DNA from: Paracoccus chinensis
GTDB lineage: Bacteria > Pseudomonadota > Alphaproteobacteria > Rhodobacterales > Rhodobacteraceae
Length of the DNA stretch: 34,625 bases
NCBI RefSeq assembly: GCF_900102885.1
Contig: NZ_FNGE01000020.1
Span: 1-34,625 of the forward strand
Reading direction: 5' to 3'
Shown: piece after piece, positions 9,175 to 16,539 of the stretch
Position numbering within the stretch: the first letter of the stretch is position 1
Layout of the letters: each line of letters begins with the position of its first letter
The notes under the pieces: generated by a model
The model's database searches: none
What the model was told of the DNA's origin: nothing
What the model saw: only the letters and a program-made list of their open reading frames with translations
Made by a program: the position numbers and the translations under genes

Positions 9175-10512
9175 TCATAAGCCGTTCGGGATGAGGGTCG
9201 AGATTGTCGGCACGAGGATCAGGATGCCCAGCACCACGATGTCCATGGCCAGGAAGCGCATCACGCCGGCGAAGATCTGGTCGACAGTGATGCCGCGCCC
9301 GGTCACGTTGCCGATGACGAAGACGTTCAGTCCCACGGGCGGGGTGATCAGCCCGATTTCCAGCAGCTTGACCACGATGACGCCGAACCAGATCAGGTCC
9401 ATGCCCATGCTGTCCACCATCGGGATGACGAAGGGCAGGGTCAGCACGATGATGCCCACGGGGTCGAGGAACATGCCGAGGAAAAGATAGAGCGCCGAGA
9501 TCGCCACCATCAGCATAATCGGCGACAGCCCCGCCCCGGCCACCCACTGCGACACCATGCCCGCGGCCCCGGTCAATGCGACGAAGGACACGAAGATCTT
9601 GGCACAGGCTGCAATCAGGAAGATGGCCGAGGTCTGGATCAGGCTGTCGCGGATGGCGGTCCACATCGAGCGCAGCGTCAGCGAGCGTTCGAGGAAGCCG
9701 ATCAGGATGGTCAGCACGACGCTGATTGCCGCCGCTTCGGTCGCGGTGAAGAGACCGCCATAGATGCCGCCGATGATGACGGTGAATAGCACCAGGGCAG
9801 GCCACGCCGACAACGCTGCCCTGAGGCGGTCACCCTTGGCCACCGGTCTCGGATCGACCGGGGCGGCGCTGGGGTCGCGCGATGTCCACCAGACCACGAC
9901 GATGACGTAGCCCAGAAGCGTCAGCAGTCCCGGCAGAATGCCGGCCAGGAACAGCTTGCTGATCGAAGTCTCGGTGAAGATGCCGTAGAGGATGAACAGC
10001 ACCGACGGCGGGATCAGCGACCCCAGCGTGCCGCCGGCAGCGACAGAGGCCGTCGCCAGGCGCGGGTTGTAGCCTAGGCGCAGCATCTCGGGCACACAGA
10101 TGCGCCCCATGGTCGAGGCGCAGGCAATGGATGACCCCGAGATGGCCGAGAACCCGGCGCAGCCCATCAGCGAGGCAACGCTGACCCCGCCTGGCACGCC
10201 GCGCAGCCAGACGTTGGCCGCGTCATAGATGCGGGTGGTGATGCCGGTGTGATAGGCGATGTTGCCAAGCGCCACGAACAGCGGGATCATCGACAGGTCG
10301 TAGGAATGGATCAGCTCGAAGAAGCTGTTCACGACCATCGACGAGGTCGGGTTGATGGCGCGTTCCGGCGTGAAGCTGCCGCTGCGGAAGGCATAGATCA
10401 GGAAGGTGCCCACGGTGGCCACGCCGGCCAGCACGAAGGCGATCGGCACGCGCAGCGCCAGAAGGACGATGACCAGCCCGAAGGCGACAAGTCCGATGGT
10501 GGATGCATCCAT
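9175..10512 (-). CDS. dctM: TRAP transporter large permease, DctM family
   Basis: The 445-residue protein is almost entirely hydrophobic with about twelve membrane segments, beginning LVAFGLVIVLLALRVPIAFV. Family features include the SIPPSVLFILYG-type loop (here GTLGSLIPPSVLFILYG) and GLITPPVGLNVFVI near the end. It forms the ion-coupled transport channel of a tripartite ATP-independent periplasmic transporter in the inner membrane. It begins two codons after the dctQ stop (one base between stop and start) and its stop overlaps a possible IclR start. The cargo is probably the carboxylate degraded by the downstream enzymes. Confidence 0.93.
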   Translation of the reverse strand: MDASTIGLVAFGLVIVLLALRVPIAFVLAGVATVGTFLIYAFRSGSFTPERAINPTSSMVVNSFFELIHSYDLSMIPLFVALGNIAYHTGITTRIYDAANVWLRGVPGGVSVASLMGCAGFSAISGSSIACASTMGRICVPEMLRLGYNPRLATASVAAGGTLGSLIPPSVLFILYGIFTETSISKLFLAGILPGLLTLLGYVIVVVWWTSRDPSAAPVDPRPVAKGDRLRAALSAWPALVLFTVIIGGIYGGLFTATEAAAISVVLTILIGFLERSLTLRSMWTAIRDSLIQTSAIFLIAACAKIFVSFVALTGAAGMVSQWVAGAGLSPIMLMVAISALYLFLGMFLDPVGIIVLTLPFVIPMVDSMGMDLIWFGVIVVKLLEIGLITPPVGLNVFVIGNVTGRGITVDQIFAGVMRFLAMDIVVLGILILVPTISTLIPNGL

Positions 10513-10513
10513 C

Positions 10514-11026
10514 TCAGACGGACTCCTCTTCGGTGTGGCTTTGGATGGTGACGGTGCCGGTGCGCTGCAGCTCGGCGAGGTCCTCGAGCGCCACCAGGAC
10601 GAGGCGGATCGTCATCATCACGAGGCCCAGAAGGAAGACCAGCTTCATCGGCCAGCGCGGGATGCCCAGAAGCCCGTCGTAGAACTCGCCCGAAGACCAC
10701 GAACCCGACAGGTTGCGCCAGCTGGCATAGATCAGCGGCAGCATCGCCAGGAGCGCCACGAACCAGCCGAAGACGATCAGCCTGCCCCGGGCGCGGGGCG
10801 ACATGCGGTCGGTGACGAAGGTCACGGCGATATGGGCCCGGTTGGCCGTCGCCGCCGCCAACGGAAGGATGATAGTCGGGATCATCAGCTCGCGAACGAT
10901 GATGACAATGTCGGGCACGCTCCAGCCGAAGAGCTGGCGGCCCGCCACGTTGGCAGTGATCGCCAGCGCCAGCGCCAGGGTCGAGACGACCGCGAATTCG
11001 AGCATGACGCGCTCAATGGCCTTCAT
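10514..11026 (-). CDS. dctQ: TRAP transporter small permease, DctQ family
   Basis: The 170-residue protein shows four membrane segments, at about 10-30, 45-65, 83-103 and 128-148, the standard DctQ layout. The first ends in NVAGRQLFGWSVP, and the second is a hydrophobic run after IIVRELMIP. It is the small integral membrane partner of DctM. Its gene is separated from dctM by one base, and from dctP by 141 bases that hold a hairpin, which is usual where the binding protein is made in excess. GGAGGTGCGGCC just before the ATG gives a ribosome site. Confidence 0.9.
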   Translation of the reverse strand: MKAIERVMLEFAVVSTLALALAITANVAGRQLFGWSVPDIVIIVRELMIPTIILPLAAATANRAHIAVTFVTDRMSPRARGRLIVFGWFVALLAMLPLIYASWRNLSGSWSSGEFYDGLLGIPRWPMKLVFLLGLVMMTIRLVLVALEDLAELQRTGTVTIQSHTEEESV

Positions 11027-11096
11027 GGCCGCACCTCCGGATTTGATCGCGCTGTGGTCCGGGCCGATATGGGCGCGAACCGGGGGACGATGTGCC

Positions 11097-11129
11097 GGGC
11101 AGGCCTGTCCGGATGGATGCGGCCTGCCC
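11097..11129 (-). promoter_or_regulatory. Intercistronic hairpin between dctP and dctQ
   Basis: The arms GGGCAGGCC (11097-11105) and GGCCTGCCC (11121-11129) are perfectly complementary over nine base pairs with a 15-base loop. No T-run follows on the leftward strand, so it is more likely an mRNA-stabilising or partial-termination element than a full terminator. Such elements commonly let the abundant binding protein outpace the permease. Confidence 0.5.
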
Positions 11130-11167
11130 GTCAGGCCTGAGTCAGGTCCAGAGGATCGGACCTTGGC

Positions 11168-12223
11168 TCAGTTGGCCTTGGCCGCCCAGGGATAACCCTG
11201 CTCATCACGCTGTTGGGCGAATTCCGCGATTAGTGCGGTGTATCGATCGACGAGCGCCTGGCCGTCCAAGCCCGCTCCGTCAGCGCGCTGGATCCACTCG
11301 TCGATGTATTTCTTTCCAGCCTCGGCCAGCCGCGCGCGGTCCTGGTCAGAGATCTTCAGGACAGGGGTACCCTTCTCCTCGAGAATCTTGACCGAACGCT
11401 CGTTGGCATCGGTCAGGATGCGCCCGAACTCGTCCGCCAGCCCCTCGCCCGCCGTCATCAGGCCCTGCTGCTGCTCAGGCGTCAGCGCGTCGAAGCTGTC
11501 CTTGTTCATCATGATGCCCAAGGCGCCGATCTGGCCGAAGTCGAGTTCGGTATAGCTGTCGAAAACTTCGTCGAACTTCAGCGCCTCGACCAGATAGGGA
11601 TAGGTTTGGGTGCAGTCGATCAGTCCGGTATCCAGCCCCTGAAAGGCCTCGTAGACCGACATGTCGACCGGCGTTGCCCCGAGATCGTGGAACACCTTGC
11701 CATAGGCACCGACCCCGCGGATCTTCAGGCCTTTGACATCATCGAGGGACTCGATGGTCTTGCCCTTGCAGCCGACCTGCACGGCCGAGGTGGTGTACGT
11801 GCCGATATAGACCAGGTTTTGATTGGCCAGGTTCTCCCTGATCTGCTCGTTCTCGCGCATCAGCTTGTCGGTAGCCTTCATGCCCACCCAGGGATCGGGG
11901 TTCGGGATCGGCAGGTCGGCCAGGCCATAGGCGATCATGTCCTGCGGGAAATAGACCCCGATAACCGAGCCCATGTCAGCCACGCCGTCACGGATCGATT
12001 CGACCGCCGCCTTTTCGGAAAACAGCGCGCCGCCCCAGTTCACGTCGATGGTGACTTCGCCCTTGGTCTGTTCGGCAACCTTATCAACGAACCATTGGGT
12101 CGCTTCGGCGCGCACGCCGCGGTTGGGTCCGGCTTCGCCGTAGATCAGCGTCGCGGCCATCGCCGCGGACGACGCCGAGCAGAGCAGCCCGACGGTCAGG
12201 AAACTTGTCCTCAGAAAACGCAT
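11168..12223 (-). CDS. dctP: TRAP transporter solute-binding protein, DctP family
   Basis: The 351-residue protein carries a Sec signal peptide with probable cleavage after residue 23 (SAAMA). The mature part begins ATLIYGEAGPNRGVRAEATQ, followed by the DctP-fold sections GGALFSEKAAVESIRDG and GLKIRGVGAYGKVF. In this family the conserved arginine of LKIRG-type motifs usually binds the substrate carboxylate. It would capture an organic acid in the periplasm and hand it to DctQM. It is the first gene of the leftward operon, preceded by GGGAGGAG seven bases before the ATG. The long size and coupling to beta-oxidation genes suggest a dicarboxylate or cyclic/aromatic acid, not determined here. Confidence 0.9.
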   Translation of the reverse strand: MRFLRTSFLTVGLLCSASSAAMAATLIYGEAGPNRGVRAEATQWFVDKVAEQTKGEVTIDVNWGGALFSEKAAVESIRDGVADMGSVIGVYFPQDMIAYGLADLPIPNPDPWVGMKATDKLMRENEQIRENLANQNLVYIGTYTTSAVQVGCKGKTIESLDDVKGLKIRGVGAYGKVFHDLGATPVDMSVYEAFQGLDTGLIDCTQTYPYLVEALKFDEVFDSYTELDFGQIGALGIMMNKDSFDALTPEQQQGLMTAGEGLADEFGRILTDANERSVKILEEKGTPVLKISDQDRARLAEAGKKYIDEWIQRADGAGLDGQALVDRYTALIAEFAQQRDEQGYPWAAKAN

Positions 12224-12258
12224 AGTGATTCTCCTCCCGTTTCAATAGATGGCACACT

Positions 12259-12275
12259 GTCCCAGATAATGGAAC
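12259..12275. promoter_or_regulatory. Candidate IclR-type operator upstream of dctP
   Basis: GTCCCA-GATAA-TGGAAC is a near-palindrome: five of six arm positions match and the symmetry extends outward to seven of ten. It lies 36 bases upstream of the dctP start. On the leftward strand a weak promoter (TTGAGG, 17 bases, ATTATC) would overlap it. IclR-family sites are often TGGAA/TTCCA palindromes, so control by the regulator at 8366-9166 is a reasonable inference. Confidence 0.4.
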
Positions 12276-12443
12276 ACTCTTGCACCGCCTCAAGCGAATT
12301 TGCGAGAGTGGCGGTGAGGATTCGCAGAGAGGAAGAAGATGCGTGTTCACCCGGGCGAGGGAGGGCTTCGTCTTCATTTCCGGCCACGATGTCTGTCTCT
12401 GCTCCGGCCGGCTGCGAACGCCTGCTGTCTGATGCCCGTCTGA

Positions 12444-13874
12444 ATGCAGGCTTTTCCCATGCCCGAGCGCTCTGTCCGCATGCTGGTCGCACAGGGCTGC
12501 ATCATCGTCGTCGTCCTGGCGTCCTTTGCCGGCATCTTCATCCACTCTGCCGCCATCGGCCTGACCGCCGGCGCGGCGCTGGCGGTCTTTCTTGTCCTGT
12601 GCTGGCGGCAGTTCACCATCGCCACGTGGTTGACCGTCAGCCTTTGCGTCCTGCTGCTGGCCGCGGCGATGCTGCGCGGCATCGACATCGAGACGCTGTC
12701 CCGGGGGCTTGAGCGGATGGCCTTCCTGGCGGCGCTGCTGGCGCTTCTGGGTGCGTTGCGGGTGGTCGCCTCAGAGGCGCCCGAGGTCGTCCGCGCCGGG
12801 CGCTATCTCACGACGCGCCCACCCGGCCGGCGCTATCTGGCGATGAACTTCGGCGGCCATGTCTTCGGCGTCCTCATCAATCTCGGCGGCATCGCGCTGC
12901 TGCTGGACATGACGCGGCGGTCGCTGGAGGAGACGAGCGCCCATCTGCCCCCGGACCTGCGGGAATGGAGGCTGCGCCGCATCACGACGGCCGTGCTGCG
13001 GGGCTTTGCGCTGGCCCCGCTCTGGTCGCCCATCGGGCTTGGGCTGAACGCCCTGCTGCTGGCAATGCCCGGGCTGGAATACGCCGACATCGGGCCTGCG
13101 GGGTTGCTGGCGGCGGCGTTGTTCCTGGCTTGGGGCTGGTTTCTGGACTGGGCGGGGGCGCCGCGCATCCCGCTGACGTCGCGGGCAGCCCCTCGACCGG
13201 ATGCCGCCGACCGGGGGGGGGTTGCGCTGCTGGTGATGCATGTGGCGCTGCTGGCTGGGCTGGTCTTCGGGCTGCACGCGGCCACCGGGCTGCAGTTCCA
13301 GCAGGCGCTGCTGATCGCCGTGCCGGGCTACAGCCTGGCTTGGGCGGCGCGGATCGGGCGCGGCGGTCCGGGCCGCGCGGGTGCCGCGATGCGCCGCGCC
13401 ACCGCCGGGACGATCCGGCGCTTTCCCTTGGCCGCCGCCGAGATCGGCGTCTTCGCCTCGGCGGGGCTTCTGTCGGTGCTGGCGCTGGAACTGCTGCCGA
13501 TCGACCGGGTGCAGTCGCTGGTCGCCGCGCTGATCGAGACGCCTTGGCAGATGGTCGTCCTGCTGAACTTGTCCATGTTCGCGCTAGCCACGGCAGGGGT
13601 GAACCCGATCATTACAGCATCCGTCTTAGGCAGCCTAGTGACACAACTCGACGTGCCGGGGCTGAGCGATCCGGCCGCGGCACTGTGCCTCGCGGGAACC
13701 TGGAGTTGTGTCATGGGCTTCACACCGCTGATGACCACGGTCGTCTATGCAGGTGCTTTGGTCGGACGGCCTGCGGCGGTCGTGGGCTTCCGCTGGAATG
13801 GGTTCTACTGCCTGTCAGGGCTGGCCCTGTGGACGATCGGGATGGCGCTGCTCGTGCAATCGGGCCTGATGTGA
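12444..13874 (+). CDS. Polytopic inner-membrane protein of unknown function, permease-like
   Basis: The predicted protein of 476 residues has roughly ten to twelve hydrophobic segments. Recognisable sections include YLAMNFGGHVFGVLINLGG, a charged cytoplasmic loop with LREWRLRRITTAVLRGFALAP, and a C-terminal pair GVNPIITASVLGSLVTQL and AGTWSCVMGFTPLMTTVVYA. The repeated GxNP/GFTP helix breaks loosely recall ion-transporter superfamily (ArsB/SLC13-like) proteins, but I cannot assign a family. It is divergent from dctP with a 220-base shared upstream region, so the IclR site could affect both. ATG at 12459 (MPERSVRM) is an alternative start; neither has a strong ribosome site. Confidence 0.7.
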   Translation: MQAFPMPERSVRMLVAQGCIIVVVLASFAGIFIHSAAIGLTAGAALAVFLVLCWRQFTIATWLTVSLCVLLLAAAMLRGIDIETLSRGLERMAFLAALLALLGALRVVASEAPEVVRAGRYLTTRPPGRRYLAMNFGGHVFGVLINLGGIALLLDMTRRSLEETSAHLPPDLREWRLRRITTAVLRGFALAPLWSPIGLGLNALLLAMPGLEYADIGPAGLLAAALFLAWGWFLDWAGAPRIPLTSRAAPRPDAADRGGVALLVMHVALLAGLVFGLHAATGLQFQQALLIAVPGYSLAWAARIGRGGPGRAGAAMRRATAGTIRRFPLAAAEIGVFASAGLLSVLALELLPIDRVQSLVAALIETPWQMVVLLNLSMFALATAGVNPIITASVLGSLVTQLDVPGLSDPAAALCLAGTWSCVMGFTPLMTTVVYAGALVGRPAAVVGFRWNGFYCLSGLALWTIGMALLVQSGLM

Positions 13875-13879
13875 GGCTC

Positions 13880-14195
13880 GCCCCCCCTTTTCTTCTGCCA
13901 CTTGGACAACGGCGCGATGGATGCTGGCGACCGAGGGCCGCGGATCGAGAAGGGCCAGACCCTCGATCAGTTCGACCATCTCCTTCGGGAAGATGCGCGT
14001 CCCGGCTTCCGGCCGGATCGGACGTGCAGGGCCTGCCGGCCCATCCGCCCGGTCGCGGGCCGGCCAGCGGCGCGCGGTCCGCATCGGGAGGCCCGACCCG
14101 GCTGCCACCCTTGATGGTGGAGGTCCGGGCGCCGCAGGGCCATGCGGCGGGCGGCGTCCGCCCTGTCCTGCCCCATCCTCCGGTCCCTCCGTCAT
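13880..14195 (-). pseudogene. Transposase remnant (Mu/IS481-like DDE type, N-terminal part only)
   Basis: On the leftward strand one reading gives GLPMRTARRWPARDRADG then a proline/arginine linker and FPKEMVELIEGLALLDPRPS and VASIHRAVVQVAEEKG. This matches the N-terminal helix-turn-helix and linker of transposases with a Mu-type core, which normally run on for several hundred residues. Here it stops abruptly at about 13880, next to the end of the neighbouring membrane-protein gene, and no catalytic core is found. The segment upstream of the helix-turn-helix appears to lie in a different frame, so a frameshift is also likely. It is a relic of an insertion. The family assignment is from memory of the motif. 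Confidence 0.6.
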
Positions 14196-14660
14196 GATGG
14201 TCTTCCCGTCCGCAAGGGGATCCTTGAGGGTGACTTCACCGAGGCAGGCGCCTTGGAACCGCGAACGTGCCAACATGAGCCGGGCTGCGGGTCGTTTGCT
14301 CAGCCATGGCATTGGCGCACCGCGCCCAGCAAGTCGTTGAGCATGACAACAGGTGACCTGGATCATCGTGCACACGATCATAGGGGCTGGAGCCATCAAG
14401 GGAACAATCGTGCTGCGCCCCCAGTTGTGCATAGAGGTGGACGAGCAGACGGGAGCCAGGACCAGATTGACCTTCAACCTGCTCCCGCTTTCCGATGAAG
14501 ACTGCCGCGGTCCCGGTCGCACATGCTGACATGCGGCCGGACAACTGCAGGATCGTGCTGGCTGGACCAGGAGAGCCCGCCGATCTCACAAACCTGCACA
14601 GGCTTTGGAGCAGAGAAGGCGAGCAGTTCTGCAGTTTCGAGGCCATGCAGCACTGGAGCC
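14196..14660. other. Intergenic stretch upstream of the Crp/Fnr gene, no clear gene
   Basis: Base composition is lower in GC than the neighbours and the frames on both strands are short and unlike known proteins. A rightward frame at 14353-14529 (GTG start, 58 codons, containing IKGTIVLRPQLCIEVDEQ) has protein-like character but no recognised relative and no good ribosome site. A perfect palindrome ATCGTG-CA-CACGAT lies at 14365-14378. The stretch may be leftover DNA from the transposon insertion to its left, together with the promoter of the regulator gene. Confidence 0.4.
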
Positions 14661-15398
14661 ATGAAGACGTGCCGATGTAATCCGGACTTGTCTTCAGCCC
14701 ATGTCACCCTGACATCTGCCGAACGCGAGACTGCACGGCGCTCGCCACTGCTCGCCAGTCTTTCCGAGTCCTCGGAAACCAGGCTGCTGGAAGGCGCGCG
14801 GGCGCAGAGCGCCCAGGCGGGTCAGATCATCATCCAGCAGGACGAGCCCGCCGAAGCGCTGTTCATCGTGCTGGAGGGCTGGGTCAAGCTCTATCGCATG
14901 GCCCCGAGCGGCACGGAGGCGGTGGTCGCCATCCTGTGCGATGGCCAGAGCTTCGGTGAGACGTCGGCCCTGTGTCAGCAATCCTATCTTACGTCTGCCG
15001 CGGCGATCAGCCCCGCGCGGCTGCTGCGGCTGGATGCTGGCCATGTGCGCCGTCTGCTGCACTCCGAACCAGTGCTTGCGACGTCGATGCTGACCCCAGC
15101 CTTCGTGCATCTTGAGCAACTCGTCATCCATATCGAGGAACTGAAGGCGCGCACGGGTGTGCAGCGGGTGGCGGAGTTTCTGTTGACCCTCGAGGCCAGA
15201 GCCGAAGGCGAATGCGCGGAGGCTGTGGCTCTGCCCTACAGCAAGGCGCTGATCGCCGGGCAGCTGGGGATGAAACCCGAAACCCTGTCGCGGGCCTTCG
15301 CCCGGCTGCGCGAGCATGGCGTGCAAACAGATGCCACAGGTGTCCGTATCGAGAATGCCGACCGTCTGCGCGATCTGGTGGCCGAGGAGGTGGCGTGA
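14661..15398 (+). CDS. Crp/Fnr-family transcriptional regulator (FNR/DNR-like)
   Basis: The 245-residue protein has a cyclic-nucleotide-binding-type beta-roll (about 45-130, with AQAGQIIIQQDEPAEALFIV and LEGWVKLYRM), a dimer helix, and a C-terminal winged helix (LPYSKALIAGQLGMKPETLS then RAFARLREHGV). The N-terminus has two cysteines (MKTCRCNPD) but not the four-cysteine pattern of a true oxygen-sensing FNR, so a DNR/NnrR-type nitric-oxide or heme sensor is more likely. The ATG at 14661 was chosen from domain length; GGAG two bases before it is too close to be ideal. Its neighbours are the anaerobic ubiquinone genes, whose divergent promoter carries an FNR-type box, so it is the natural candidate regulator. 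Confidence 0.85.
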   Translation: MKTCRCNPDLSSAHVTLTSAERETARRSPLLASLSESSETRLLEGARAQSAQAGQIIIQQDEPAEALFIVLEGWVKLYRMAPSGTEAVVAILCDGQSFGETSALCQQSYLTSAAAISPARLLRLDAGHVRRLLHSEPVLATSMLTPAFVHLEQLVIHIEELKARTGVQRVAEFLLTLEARAEGECAEAVALPYSKALIAGQLGMKPETLSRAFARLREHGVQTDATGVRIENADRLRDLVAEEVA

Positions 15399-15504
15399 GA
15401 CAGCATGGCATCCGCCCGCCTGCTGGCCGACCGCGACGATCAGCCCCACCCGCAATCCGCGGTCATCCAGCTAGACAGGGTCAGCTTCATTGACAGGGAT
15501 TGCG

Positions 15505-15798
15505 ATGGACGAGGTCACGATCAGCGCTGACGGATTTACCGTCGAGGCCCATGTTCTTGGCGCAGCATTCGGGCTTGAGCCCGCAAGCATAAGCGAGCGC
15601 CTGAGAACAGGGCAGATCACCAGCCAGTGCGAAACCGGTGTCGATGAGGACGCGGGTCGCTGGAGACTGACCTTCTTTCACGGCGGCAGGGCGCTGAGGC
15701 TGATCGTGGACGCAGAAGGCACCATTCTGTCCCGCGCGACCTTTCCCGCGCATCTGCCGCAGCCCGAAACCGACGGAATGCCTGACCGACAGGGCTGA
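15505..15798 (+). CDS. DUF6522-like small protein
   Basis: The 97-residue protein begins MDEVTISADGFTVEAHVLG and contains LRTGQITSQCETGVDEDAG then RWRLTFFHGGRALRLIVDAE. This central block, with the Cys and the GVDEDAGRWRLTFF run, is the pattern I know from DUF6522 proteins found beside Crp/Fnr regulators in Paracoccus and relatives. Its function is unknown. It has no signal peptide and no membrane segment. The ATG at 15505 is preceded by ACAGGGATTGCG; a TTG five codons upstream is less likely. It lies about 100 bases after the regulator gene, in the same direction, and may be co-transcribed. Confidence 0.7.
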   Translation: MDEVTISADGFTVEAHVLGAAFGLEPASISERLRTGQITSQCETGVDEDAGRWRLTFFHGGRALRLIVDAEGTILSRATFPAHLPQPETDGMPDRQG

Positions 15799-15941
15799 CG
15801 TGACTGGCGCAAGAAAGCCCGCCAAGCACCGGCGAACGAACTTGCCCGGACCAGTGCCGTGCGCAGCCCGTTCGCGGCGGTTGTACGCTGGCTGGGAGCC
15901 TCTCCAGACTGACACCACCGTGGGAAGACGGATCCGTGTTT

Positions 15942-15957
15942 CCCGAGAGCGGGTTTT
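15942..15957 (+). terminator. Possible weak terminator after the DUF6522-like gene
   Basis: CCCG-AGAG-CGGG followed by TTTT forms a four-base-pair hairpin with a T-run on the rightward strand. It lies in the convergent gap before ubiX. The stem is short, so the call is tentative. Confidence 0.3.
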
Positions 15958-15975
15958 AGGTTCTCAACGGAACGC

Positions 15976-16539
15976 TCAGCTTTTCCCATCCCATGCGGCC
16001 GCGACCGGAGGCCCGAGCCGCAGCAAATCGACGGCACGAGCGGCGATCTGGGTGACGATGTCGTCAACCGAATTGGGCCGCAGGTAGAAGGCTGGGACCG
16101 GCGGCAGGATTACCGCGCCCATTTCCGTCGCTGCCGTCATGTTGCGCAGATGCGCCAGCGTCAGCGGTGCCTCGCGCGCCAGCAGGACCAGGGGGCGGCG
16201 CTCCTTCAGCTGCACCCCGGCCGCGCGGGTCAGCAGGTTGTCGTCGAGCCCATGGGCGATGGCGGCCAGGCTGCGCATCGAACAGGGCGCCACGATCATC
16301 CCCGCCACGGGATGCGAGCCCGAGGCGACGGTCGCGCCCATGTCGCGGATGTCGTGGCGGCGGGCGGCTATGGCTTCCAGCTCACCCACCGCGTCCGGGC
16401 CGACCTCGGTGTCCAGCGTGCGCTCGGCCATGGGCGACAGCACGAGGTCGATCCGCGCGCCGAGGCGGGCGAGATGCCGCGCGCAGGCCAGCGCCAGCGC
16501 CGCGCCGGAAGCGCCCGAGACGCCCAGCACGACCCTCAT
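15976..16539 (-). CDS. ubiX: Flavin prenyltransferase UbiX
   Basis: The 187-residue protein is standard length. It makes prenylated FMN from FMN and dimethylallyl phosphate for the UbiD decarboxylase. Family motifs seen are GVSGASGA at 6-13, APCSMRSLAAIAHG at 84-97 with the following NLLTRAAGVQLKERR, AREAPLTLAHLRNM at 121-134 (substrate-binding glutamate and arginine), and PAFYLRP at 149-155. Its ATG overlaps the stop of ubiD by four bases, so the partner proteins are made from one message. It is cytosolic. The context with ubiD and ubiTUV places it in ubiquinone synthesis rather than in phenolic acid metabolism. Confidence 0.93.
   Translation of the reverse strand: MRVVLGVSGASGAALALACARHLARLGARIDLVLSPMAERTLDTEVGPDAVGELEAIAARRHDIRDMGATVASGSHPVAGMIVAPCSMRSLAAIAHGLDDNLLTRAAGVQLKERRPLVLLAREAPLTLAHLRNMTAATEMGAVILPPVPAFYLRPNSVDDIVTQIAARAVDLLRLGPPVAAAWDGKS

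Noticed and set aside
14365..14378. Palindrome ATCGTG-CA-CACGAT as an operator for the Crp/Fnr gene
   Set aside because: It does not match an FNR or Crp half-site, and lies almost 300 bases from the start; kept only as a note.
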